Source: Paenibacillus eucommiae | Lineage (GTDB): Bacteria > Bacillota > Bacilli > Paenibacillales > NBRC-103111 | Direction of reading: 5' to 3' | NCBI RefSeq assembly: GCF_017874215.1 | Contig: NZ_JAGGLB010000003.1 | Coordinates: 62,001-126,000, forward strand | Length of the DNA: 64,000 nucleotides | Shown here: positions 42,451 through 49,636 of the stretch, piece after piece | Position numbering within the stretch: position 1 is the first letter of the stretch | Layout of the letters: every line of letters starts with the position of its first letter | Made by a program: the position numbers and the translations under genes | Notes under the pieces: generated by a model | Told to the model about the DNA's origin: nothing | Seen by the model: the letters and a program-made list of their open reading frames with translations, nothing else | Database searches by the model: none

Positions 42451-42530
42451 CACTATCTTGCCCGTTACTTCAATTAAATCAAAAAGGAGCTGCCGCAATG
42501 CAAGCTCCTCTACTATCGTGTCCCGTTAAC
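42451..42530. repeat. CGTTAG element 21 (complete)
   Basis: Left core CACTATCTTGCCCGTTACTT (42451), hairpin AAGGAGCTGCCGC..GCAAGCTCCT (42484-42509), right core TACTATCGTGTCCCGTTAAC (42511). One of the clearest copies. Confidence 0.82.
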
Positions 42531-42550
42531 CTTTTGTCGTAAGTTCATTT

Positions 42551-42796
42551 TCAATTCTCTCTGCTTTTTGATTCCTTATGTTTCTTATAGCGGATAATAG
42601 CAATGGGTAAATTTATGATTCCCATAAGAAAAATCGAAAAAAATGGTATTAATTGAATTATGGTAGGACTTGTATTACCATCGCCTACTGGTCCTATTTT
42701 AGGTTGATTGCTATCCCATATTCCATACAATATACCGATTATTGGCATGACAAGACATGCAATACTAGCAGCTATATAGACTACAAACCTTTTCAA
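42551..42796 (-). CDS. Small two-helix membrane protein
   Basis: 81 residues, TTG start behind GAGGGGGTAG. Helices VVYIAASIACLVMPIIGILY and IIQLIPFFSIFLMGIINLPI around a polar loop with the short motif PKIGPVGDG, and a basic tail. No family recognised. Downstream limit is element 21. Confidence 0.6.
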   Translation of the reverse strand: MKRFVVYIAASIACLVMPIIGILYGIWDSNQPKIGPVGDGNTSPTIIQLIPFFSIFLMGIINLPIAIIRYKKHKESKSREN

Positions 42797-42886
42797 ATTC
42801 TACCCCCTCTTTATCCTGTGTCTTTGTAGTTTATCTCCGTATTTCCATATCATAATTTTCCATAAATATATACTTGCTTAGGGACT

Positions 42887-43417
42887 TTAGTGGTACGTTC
42901 CTGTTATATTGTCCTCGCTATCAATTAATAATTTTGTGAGAACTACTACTTGTCCAGCATGATAACTATAATGCTCGCAAACTTGAATAAGTATTGTTTC
43001 TAGATCCCTCGAATAATTGGACATTGTTTCGAAAACCGGGCGTACAATCATTTTATTCCAATCTTCGTTTGAATAATGTATGGCGATGCTTGTTTTTAGA
43101 TCACTTTCCGTAATAACTTCAAGTATGCTTGAAGACTGTCGTCTCACGTCTTTAAGCAGTTTTATTAATTCATTTCCGGACTTACCAATGTCTATAGAAA
43201 ACTCCTCTGATCTCGTTCGATTAAAAGATGTCTTACCCAAACCGCTTACAAAATGTTGATATTCGTTACCCGTCAAATGCATACATAAGTTGCCAATGCT
43301 ATTCATGTTCGGTTTCAATCTGTGCCATACTTGTTCATCTGATAAAAGGTTTAAACATGTTTCTATCCGTTGTAACTGTTTGTTCATTTCATTTAGAACT
43401 ATATAGTTTAATTTCAC
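42887..43417 (-). CDS. DinB superfamily protein (DUF1572-like)
   Basis: 176 residues, GTG start behind AGGAGGTTATTAAA. Four-helix-bundle DinB fold with metal-type His in NLCMHLTGNEYQH and CEHYSYHAGQVVVL. Members include bacillithiol S-transferases and thiol-dependent detoxifiers; many are damage-inducible. It begins 14 bp after argC, so both are one transcript, although they have no evident common job. Confidence 0.82.
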   Translation of the reverse strand: MKLNYIVLNEMNKQLQRIETCLNLLSDEQVWHRLKPNMNSIGNLCMHLTGNEYQHFVSGLGKTSFNRTRSEEFSIDIGKSGNELIKLLKDVRRQSSSILEVITESDLKTSIAIHYSNEDWNKMIVRPVFETMSNYSRDLETILIQVCEHYSYHAGQVVVLTKLLIDSEDNITGTYH

Positions 43418-43431
43418 TTTAATAACCTCCT

Positions 43432-44385
43432 TTAGTATATCAAACTATTACCTTCGTCGAATCCAAGCATGAGATTCATATTTTGAACAGCAGCACCTGA
43501 TGCCCCTTTTCCTAAATTATCGTATCTTGAAATAATATTTATCTTGTCTTTTTGTCCAAAAACAAATATTTCCAATCGGTTCGTATTATTACACTCTGAT
43601 ATCATAAAGTGCCCTTCATCGAGGTAAGATTCTGAATCGTACGGCATCACATTTACAAAACGCTCTGTTTCAAAGTAAGTTGATAATACTTCATGTACAT
43701 CTTTTGCGGAGGGGTTTTTCGGCATATACCTACTCATTAAGGGAACTGACATCGCTAGTCCTTGCGCATAATTAGCTTTAATAGGTGTAAATAATGGCTC
43801 ATATAAAAGTCCTGAATACAACAATATTTCGGGGATGTGCTTATGATTGAGTTGTAACGAATAATGTCTCGGGACATTGAGTTTTTTTTCAGTAACTAAT
43901 GTTGAATTCTCATATTCCTCAATTCCACTTCTTCCAGCTCCAGAATAGCCAGTCACTGAAAAGCATGTAACGGGATAATCTTGTTGAAGAATACCTGCTT
44001 CGATCAACGGTCTAATGGTAAGGATGAAACCGGTAGCATGACAACCAGGGACGGAAACTCTTGATGCGGTGCGTATTAAATCTCTTTGATTTCTTAACTC
44101 AGGCAAACCATATACCCAATTATTATTAGTTCTAAAGACAGTGCTGGTATTAATGATTTTGGTTTTTTCATTTTTCATCAGAACAATGGACTCTTTCGCA
44201 GCCGAATCGGGAAGACAAAGAAAAACAATATCTGCTGCATTAAGGAATTTGCTTCGTTCTTTAGGATCTTTTCTTTTATCGTAGTCAATCCTGAGAATCT
44301 CTATGTCTGATAGTTTTGATAGATACTCAAAGATCTTCAAGCCTGTTGTACCTTCTTGTCCGTCAACAAATACTTTATATTTCAT
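43432..44385 (-). CDS. argC: N-acetyl-gamma-glutamyl-phosphate reductase (short form)
   Basis: 317 residues. NAD(P)-binding start VFVDGQEGTTGLKIFEYLSK and the catalytic Cys in SRVSVPGCHATGFIL; YSGAGRSG and the C-terminal DNLGKGASGAAVQNM complete the family pattern. The short-form ArgC (type 2) is separate from the arginine operon in many bacteria. It reduces N-acetylglutamyl phosphate to the semialdehyde. No other arg gene is here. AAGGAGATTGGATA precedes the ATG; dinB-like gene follows. Confidence 0.9.
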   Translation of the reverse strand: MKYKVFVDGQEGTTGLKIFEYLSKLSDIEILRIDYDKRKDPKERSKFLNAADIVFLCLPDSAAKESIVLMKNEKTKIINTSTVFRTNNNWVYGLPELRNQRDLIRTASRVSVPGCHATGFILTIRPLIEAGILQQDYPVTCFSVTGYSGAGRSGIEEYENSTLVTEKKLNVPRHYSLQLNHKHIPEILLYSGLLYEPLFTPIKANYAQGLAMSVPLMSRYMPKNPSAKDVHEVLSTYFETERFVNVMPYDSESYLDEGHFMISECNNTNRLEIFVFGQKDKINIISRYDNLGKGASGAAVQNMNLMLGFDEGNSLIY

Positions 44386-44598
44386 TATCCAATCTCCTTA
44401 TCATGCATAAATATTCTTTTTTAAGTATAATTATACACATTTTTTTGTTTCAATCAAATCCCATTCTAAAATTAAGATGTTGAAGGGCATCACAATCCCG
44501 CAATCCCTTCATTTCCAGTTTGGTTAAATCCCGTAAGGCTTCTCCGGATGCTGTGATAATCAGTGGATGCTTTATTACCACATTCATTTGGGTACAAC

Positions 44599-45462
44599 TC
44601 ATTTACCTACATGCTTCAGCTTATCTGGGTTTCGGACAAAATAAAAGTTGCGAATCAAATGATTTTCAACATGAAACATCCCTACCGTATGAATGCCCTC
44701 GCTTGATCGAAGAATGATGCCGTATTGGCCATTAATCCGCCCCATTTCAATAACTACTTCTCCTCCAATAGTAGAAGCCTGGCGTACAGGACCAAGAAGA
44801 AACCGTGCAACATGACCCCGTGTTACAATCGGATCAACGGCAGCCTGAACTTTACCTCCTCCATCGGAGACCAATACAACATCCTGATCAAGCATAGATA
44901 GGATTTGGTTCATATTACCTTGTTTGAGCGCTGCCAAAAAGTCTTGAACCCACTCTTGACCTGCTCCTTCATGCGGAATGAGCTCCTCTTGGCTAAGCCC
45001 CATCTTTGCGCTCGCCCGGCTGAACAGTTTACGACAATTCGCCTCGCTTTTTTCAATGAGCTCGGCTATCTCGAGATAATCAAAACTTAAAGCCTCGCGC
45101 AAAACAAAAACGCTCCGTTCCGCTGGCGATAATCGTTCCAGCAACACAAGCATGGCATAAGACAAGAGATCGTCAAGGACGACCGATTCCATCGAATCAT
45201 CCTCCGAACTGAGAAATGGCTCTGGCAGCCATTCTCCAAAGTATTCCTCTCGTTTCTTGCGAGCTGCTTTGTTTAAATCCAGACAACGATTCGTTACCAT
45301 TTTGCAAAGATAAGCTTTGGGGTTGGCCAGACGCTCCCGCGGCACGTCATATGCTTTGAGAAAAACATCCTGAACGGCATCTTCAGCATCGGAAACCGAT
45401 CCGGTCAATTGATAAGCAAGCTTGAAAAGCAGCCCTTTATACTGACTGTATAACTCCTGCAT
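44599..45462 (-). CDS. sigJ: ECF41-type RNA polymerase sigma factor (SigJ family)
   Basis: 287 residues: sigma region 2 (LLFKLAYQLTGSVSDAEDAV), region 4 (LSPAERSVFVLREALSFDYL) and a C-terminal SnoaL-like domain. The linker motif DGGGK (LVSDGGGKVQAA) and the C-terminal NPDKL (FVRNPDKLKHV) are the ECF41 hallmarks; this domain takes the place of an anti-sigma factor. An exact ECF41-type promoter lies upstream (45527-45553), and the divergent AhpD-like gene, the usual ECF41 target class, has a second one. Confidence 0.95.
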   Translation of the reverse strand: MQELYSQYKGLLFKLAYQLTGSVSDAEDAVQDVFLKAYDVPRERLANPKAYLCKMVTNRCLDLNKAARKKREEYFGEWLPEPFLSSEDDSMESVVLDDLLSYAMLVLLERLSPAERSVFVLREALSFDYLEIAELIEKSEANCRKLFSRASAKMGLSQEELIPHEGAGQEWVQDFLAALKQGNMNQILSMLDQDVVLVSDGGGKVQAAVDPIVTRGHVARFLLGPVRQASTIGGEVVIEMGRINGQYGIILRSSEGIHTVGMFHVENHLIRNFYFVRNPDKLKHVGK

Positions 45463-45526
45463 CTATCCACTACCATCCTTGCTTTATTATAATTTTGTTT
45501 TTGCTTAAAGAAAGCCTTAATAATAA

Positions 45527-45553
45527 GACGAGGAGAGATGTCGTTTTGTGACA
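45527..45553 (-). promoter_or_regulatory. ECF41-type promoter of the sigma factor gene
   Basis: On the minus strand TGTCACA (45547-45553), a 16-base spacer and CGTC (45527-45530), matching the known ECF41 consensus exactly and pointing to autoregulation. Confidence 0.82.
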
Positions 45554-45666
45554 CAGCCTATTTGTACTGTGAAGTTTAACTTCCTTGTATAGTTTCATAC
45601 CAAGGTATCGATCGATTAAAATCGCTTGCTGAAATGTTCAGAGTATCGATTTAGCCTGCTTGTACA

Positions 45667-45693
45667 TGTCACAGAATGAATCCCTACCTCGTT
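45667..45693 (+). promoter_or_regulatory. ECF41-type promoter of the AhpD-like gene
   Basis: TGTCACA (45667-45673), again a 16-base spacer, then CGTT (45690-45693), one base off the CGTC consensus. The message would have a leader of about 185 bases. Confidence 0.75.
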
Positions 45694-45880
45694 GTATGTA
45701 TGAGGCCCGAAACACAGATGAGGTGATGAAAAGAATGAAAAGAATGAAAAGAATGAAAAGATGAATGAAACAGCAGCCTTATGATGATTTATTGATGTGT
45801 CGGTTGATCTGCGATTCGATGGATATTCAGTGAGTTTATCGCTTCATACAACCTAAAAAAAAGAAAAGAGAGGTGTCACG

Positions 45881-46360
45881 ATGACACAACGTATAAATTA
45901 TATGCAACAATCGCCGGAGTTTTTTAATAAGTTAATGGAATTCAGCAATGCTGAGAAGGAAAGTGCTATTGAAGAGGGAATTCTTGATCTTGTTCATATC
46001 AGGGCTTCGCAAATCAATGGATGTGGCTTCTGCCTGGACATGCATGTAAAGCAAGCCAAAATCCATGGCGAAAGCGAGCTGCGCCTCTACCATATTTCGA
46101 TTTGGAGGGAGTCGACTCTGTTCCTCCCACGTGAACGGGCCGCGCTGGCATGGACTGAGATTCTGACTAAATTGCCCGAGCACGGCGTTCCCGACGACGT
46201 CTATGATCGTGTTCGAGGCCAGTTGTCTGAAAAAGAAATCTCAGACCTGACTTTCTCGATCATGGCGATCAATGCTTGGAACCGTATAAGCATCGGCTTC
46301 AAGAGCGTGCCGGGTTCGGCTGATGCTGCGTTCGGATTGACGAAAGCAGGACTGAACTAA
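45881..46360 (+). CDS. Carboxymuconolactone decarboxylase / AhpD-like protein, ECF41 target
   Basis: 159 residues, ATG behind AGAGAGGTGTCACG. The active CxxC lies in SQINGCGFCLDMHVKQAKIH with the AhpD His; then WRESTLFLPRERAALAWTE, as in ECF41-linked members of the COE group. It shares the SQINGC.FCLDMH block with the Rrf2-paired gene at 21321. Transcribed divergently from the ECF41 sigma factor through its own ECF41-type promoter. Likely part of a redox or chemical stress response. A hairpin follows at 46459. Confidence 0.93.
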   Translation: MTQRINYMQQSPEFFNKLMEFSNAEKESAIEEGILDLVHIRASQINGCGFCLDMHVKQAKIHGESELRLYHISIWRESTLFLPRERAALAWTEILTKLPEHGVPDDVYDRVRGQLSEKEISDLTFSIMAINAWNRISIGFKSVPGSADAAFGLTKAGLN

Positions 46361-46682
46361 CTGAAAATGAGCATCGCCTTCCTTGAGTATCAGCATTATT
46401 ACCAGTTAAAGTCTAGTTAAGACGTTTCCAGAATTGTTTCTACGTGAAAAATGACTAAGGAAGCTGGGCAATCTGGGCTATGACAGATTGTCCGGCTTCA
46501 TTAGCATTAGACATTTCTATTTAGAAGACTGGTCGGAATAAAATGCTATAAGCGATCTCTAAATACAGATGTTTTTTGATTGAAACAATATGATAGAGAA
46601 CAATAAGAAATGATCTCAGAAATAATCAAAAATCGGTTTCGGATCAAATATCATCCCCTGACTGGTCTGCTCATATGTATCA
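46361..46682. other. Intergenic region downstream of the ECF41 target
   Basis: Contains the hairpin at 46459-46499 (GAAGCTGGGCAATCT / AGATTGTCCGGCTTC) but no T tract, and no coding frame. Element 22 follows. Confidence 0.4.
46459..46499 (+). terminator. Hairpin downstream of AhpD-like gene
   Basis: Long stem around GGGCTATGAC with few Ts after it; a probable but imperfect terminator about 100 bp past the stop codon. Confidence 0.45.
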
Positions 46683-46766
46683 CTTTATCCTGCCCGTTAA
46701 CGAAACAACAGGCCGCCGCGGCAGCCTGTTGTTTAATGATGGGTAGCGTGTCCCATAAGTTCAATC
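46683..46766. repeat. CGTTAG element 22 (complete)
   Basis: Left core TTTATCCTGCCCGTTAACGA (46684), perfect hairpin AACAGGCCGCCGCGGCAGCCTG (46707), right core GGTAGCGTGTCCCATAAGTT (46742). Confidence 0.75.
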
Positions 46767-46775
46767 ACGAGTGAC

Positions 46776-47255
46776 TTAAAAAGCGAATAAATCTATTGTG
46801 TTAATATGTTTAATTTCAGATAGACTGTTTTGCTCACTTGTAAGCATCTCATATAGACCATCGGGTACAAGTTTATATTGAGGATTTCCCTTAAAATCAC
46901 TCAGGTTCTTCCAAACAGCTAAAAACCGTTTGTCTCCTTCAACCCCTTCAAATACATCCTTTTCATAATCATCAGAGCAGATAAAGCTCGCTTCATAAAT
47001 AAAGTCATATTCATGCCCAATTTGATCGTACCATGGATAGATGTTCTCGATAATTCCAATCAATTTTGCTTCAATGATATCCATATTAATCTCTTCTTTT
47101 ACTTCCCTTATTACAGCTGATTTACTATCTTCTCCATACTCAATGGTGCCCCCTAATGGGCGGAATGTTATGACATCGTTTTCTTCAGGGAATTGTTCAA
47201 GTAATATTGCTTCTCTTCTTCTAACGATACAAAGAGAAGATGCCCTATAACGCAT
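46776..47255 (-). CDS. NUDIX hydrolase
   Basis: 159 residues. Nudix box GGTIEYGEDSKSAVIREVKE followed by EIN, with the metal-binding Glu residues of REVKEE intact. Opening YRASSLCIVRRREAILLEQF is typical. It hydrolyses a nucleoside-diphosphate-linked compound; specificity unknown. GAGGAGGGAAAACAT precedes the ATG. Single gene between elements 22 and 23; one of four NUDIX genes in the window (with the broken 38926, 48955 and 59635). Confidence 0.88.
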   Translation of the reverse strand: MRYRASSLCIVRRREAILLEQFPEENDVITFRPLGGTIEYGEDSKSAVIREVKEEINMDIIEAKLIGIIENIYPWYDQIGHEYDFIYEASFICSDDYEKDVFEGVEGDKRFLAVWKNLSDFKGNPQYKLVPDGLYEMLTSEQNSLSEIKHINTIDLFAF

Positions 47256-47308
47256 ATGTTTTCCCTCCTCAAGGTATTAATATCCCATGTATATTCCATA
47301 ATACTGTT

Positions 47309-47381
47309 GTGTTATCTTGCCCATCACTTCAATACAAAGAGGAGTCGCCACTTAAGCAAAATCCCATACTATCGTTCATTC
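47309..47381. repeat. CGTTAG element 23
   Basis: Left core GTTATCTTGCCCATCACTTC (47311), eroded hairpin with GAGGAGTCGCC, right core half CATACTATCGTTC (47365). A further degenerate copy may lie at 47839-47915 (GTCCCACTACTTTAATG, later GTGTCCCGATTATC). Confidence 0.5.
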
Positions 47382-47735
47382 TTCATTCATTATCCACTTT
47401 TCTGGAAAAGCTTTATTTGTATCAGCGTGAATGTCATTGATTACATTTATTCCACGATACCATGCCGTCTCAGTTGTTCCATTAAATTCATAAGTTATTT
47501 TATATATTGTATTTGCCTCTCCAACTTCCTTTTTAAAAGGGGTATTTGGATCTCCCAAAAATCCATTTTTTTCAATGCTCATTACTTTTCCACCCATTGA
47601 ATGGATAACCCTATTTATTTCATTAGCATGTTTTTCTTTTAGGTTAGATGTTAATGAAATAACTGTAAAAACAATTACTGATATTAAGATTATCAATGAT
47701 ACACTCACTATTGATTTGTTTTTTTTAAAAGCCAC
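47376..47735 (-). CDS. Membrane-anchored small protein (DUF3139-like)
   Basis: 119 residues from a GTG without a clear ribosome site. One membrane helix (VSVSLIILISVIVFTVISL) near the N-terminus and an extracellular part (GGKVMSIEKNGFLGDPNTPF; YKITYEFNGTTETAWYRGIN), in the style of DUF3139 proteins of Bacillales. Function unknown. The stop lies directly beside the right core of element 23. Confidence 0.6.
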   Translation of the reverse strand: MAFKKNKSIVSVSLIILISVIVFTVISLTSNLKEKHANEINRVIHSMGGKVMSIEKNGFLGDPNTPFKKEVGEANTIYKITYEFNGTTETAWYRGINVINDIHADTNKAFPEKWIMNEE

Positions 47736-48030
47736 TAAAAAAGCAATACTAAATACAAATAAAAAGAAGAGAATAAATTTAATAATACCACCTGCTTTAA
47801 GTTGTAGTTTGCAGCCATTTCATCTAAAGTTTATGTATTCACGACGTCCCACTACTTTAATGCCACAAAGTGGCTGGCCGCAGTGCTAGATAATGCAGAT
47901 GTGTCCCGATTATCTCCCCTGGTACTGAAAATGCATCTCAGAATCCACATCTAATTCTGCTGGATCGAAGGGCGAATGCCCTGTGCGTGAATGCGGTGTT
48001 ATAAGTATCTCTAGAATACCTTCATAATCT

Positions 48031-48738
48031 CTATTTTAATGTTCCAATATATCCTGTTCCAGTTGAATAGTTTCTTTCATTCATTAGTGGGTCAATCGTC
48101 CATTTCTTCGCAATCATTAACACATCTTCCTCATTTGGCAATACAGGTTCTTCAACATTCAGTTCAGTAAATATCAGCTTATTTTCAATCTCTTCATGAC
48201 TTATCTCACCTATATTTACGATGGTTTCTCCACTTTCTCCTACATATCCGTAAGCACGTTCTACTTTCCCTTCAATTGCCTTCGCCCAGCCATGGTACTC
48301 AACAATACGATGCGTTCCAAAATAATAAGCTTCCCCGAATATCGTACTTAATTCTGTAATAATCTTTAATGGTTCCTTTTGCACACTTAGATCAGGCATG
48401 GTCGAATTAATTATTAATGTCCACCCGTCCACTGGCGGTGTTATGAAATAATATCCCTTATATGCCCCTGCAATACCTGACTCCCAATTGGAGCTTTCAG
48501 CATTCCTTAGTTTAAATTGATTTTTTACGCCTTGAGTATCCATCGTCTTAATAGCAAGCCATTGACACTTATAACCAAAACCGACAGGGAAATCTGGTTC
48601 AGTGTTAAATTTCACTGGTTTAAAGTTATCCAAGTTTGATGCACTTGCCATTATTTTATTCTTACTTTTCTTTTGGATCATAAAATAAATCACAAATACA
48701 AGGATAATTACGAGCATTACTCCAATTAATATCTTCAT
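48031..48738 (-). CDS. Membrane-anchored protein of unknown function
   Basis: 235 residues from the ATG at 48738 with AAAGGGGGATAGC; the frame opens 7 codons earlier without support. An N-terminal helix (ILIGVMLVIILVFVIYFMI) anchors it. The rest has PDFPVGFGYKCQWLAIKTMD and YYFITPPVDGWTLIINSTMP, which recall domain families of uncharacterised Bacillales proteins. The C-terminus ends in GTGYIGTLK. No function assigned. Confidence 0.62.
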   Translation of the reverse strand: MKILIGVMLVIILVFVIYFMIQKKSKNKIMASASNLDNFKPVKFNTEPDFPVGFGYKCQWLAIKTMDTQGVKNQFKLRNAESSNWESGIAGAYKGYYFITPPVDGWTLIINSTMPDLSVQKEPLKIITELSTIFGEAYYFGTHRIVEYHGWAKAIEGKVERAYGYVGESGETIVNIGEISHEEIENKLIFTELNVEEPVLPNEEDVLMIAKKWTIDPLMNERNYSTGTGYIGTLK

Positions 48739-48954
48739 GCTATCCCCCTTTAACGTCATTTATTATAATGGTCTGGTATTCACGAACCCGAGAAGCTTAG
48801 ACCGCGGTTAGGTTTCCAGAGGTTGTATGCCTGACTCATTTCGCTGCCAATGCATCTAGCGGACCAAGGAGTGTTAGCGACGCAGCATGAATGGTGTTAG
48901 ATAAGGTCAGGACCTTCTCGAAAAAATAATTAAATGATCTAATAAAAATATAAT

Positions 48955-49452
48955 TTACTTTATTTCAATATGTTTTAAGTAAAATAAAATTCCTGCTCGG
49001 TCTACATCAGAAAATTGTAGAGGATCGTCATTCATTAATCGTCTTAATTCGACTACTGTGACCCATCTTGGATTCTTAGTTTCATCACCAGAATTCAATA
49101 ATTCCCCTTGTGCTTTGCATCGGAAGTATACACCAACCGAATCAAATGGACCTTTAATGGTCTGATATGCACCAAATGGTTGTATACATTCCACTTCAAA
49201 GTTCGGGTCGATACCCACTGTATCAATTCTTGTATCTTCACCTTCAATTTCCACTACATCCAAACCAGTCTCTTCCTTTACCTCCCTAATAAGAGCCTTT
49301 ACTAATGATTCATATTGATCAATTCTCCCACCTGGAAGTTCAATCCGTTGAGGTCCATCTGGCTTATTGCGTGTCTGAATTACGATTTCGGTTAATCCAT
49401 TTAGGGTTCGTTCAATTATTGCTCGAGAATTAACGAAAAACATTGATTTCAC
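48955..49452 (-). CDS. NUDIX hydrolase
   Basis: 165 residues; GTG start, or the ATG three codons later (MFFVNS). Nudix box GGRIDQYESLVKALIREVKE followed by ETGLDV, all metal ligands present. IELPGGRIDQ and the C-terminal WVTVVELRRLM are standard. Cytosolic pyrophosphohydrolase of unknown substrate. It ends in the T-rich intergenic space; element 24 lies to its right. Confidence 0.87.
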   Translation of the reverse strand: MKSMFFVNSRAIIERTLNGLTEIVIQTRNKPDGPQRIELPGGRIDQYESLVKALIREVKEETGLDVVEIEGEDTRIDTVGIDPNFEVECIQPFGAYQTIKGPFDSVGVYFRCKAQGELLNSGDETKNPRWVTVVELRRLMNDDPLQFSDVDRAGILFYLKHIEIK

Positions 49453-49553
49453 AGCACCCTTCTTATATTTGCAATAAGTTTAGTATTCGGTATTAAATAA
49501 ATAATCCCTCTCTATTAGTTAATAATCCCTGTAAATTCCACCTTATGCTATTG

Positions 49554-49636
49554 TACTAATCTGGCCGTTAGTTTAATAAAAAGAAAAAGGAGCTCCGGCA
49601 GTGCAAGTTCCTTAACTATCGTGTCTCGTTTGTTTC
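49554..49636. repeat. CGTTAG element 24 (complete)
   Basis: Left core ACTAATCTGGCCGTTAGTTT (49555), hairpin AAAGGAGCTCCGGC...GCAAGTTCCTT (49586-49613), right core AACTATCGTGTCTCGTTTGT (49614). Confidence 0.75.

Larger units (their letters stand above)
45463..45880. other. Divergent promoter region of the ECF41 module
   Basis: Contains two ECF41-type promoters on opposite strands and, at 45734-45770, a tandem AAAAGAATG stretch repeated about four times in the leader of the AhpD-like gene. Confidence 0.6.

Noticed and set aside
45881-46360. The AhpD-like gene as a true carboxymuconolactone decarboxylase
   Set aside because: The CxxC and ECF41 context fit the peroxidase-like group; no protocatechuate pathway genes are present.
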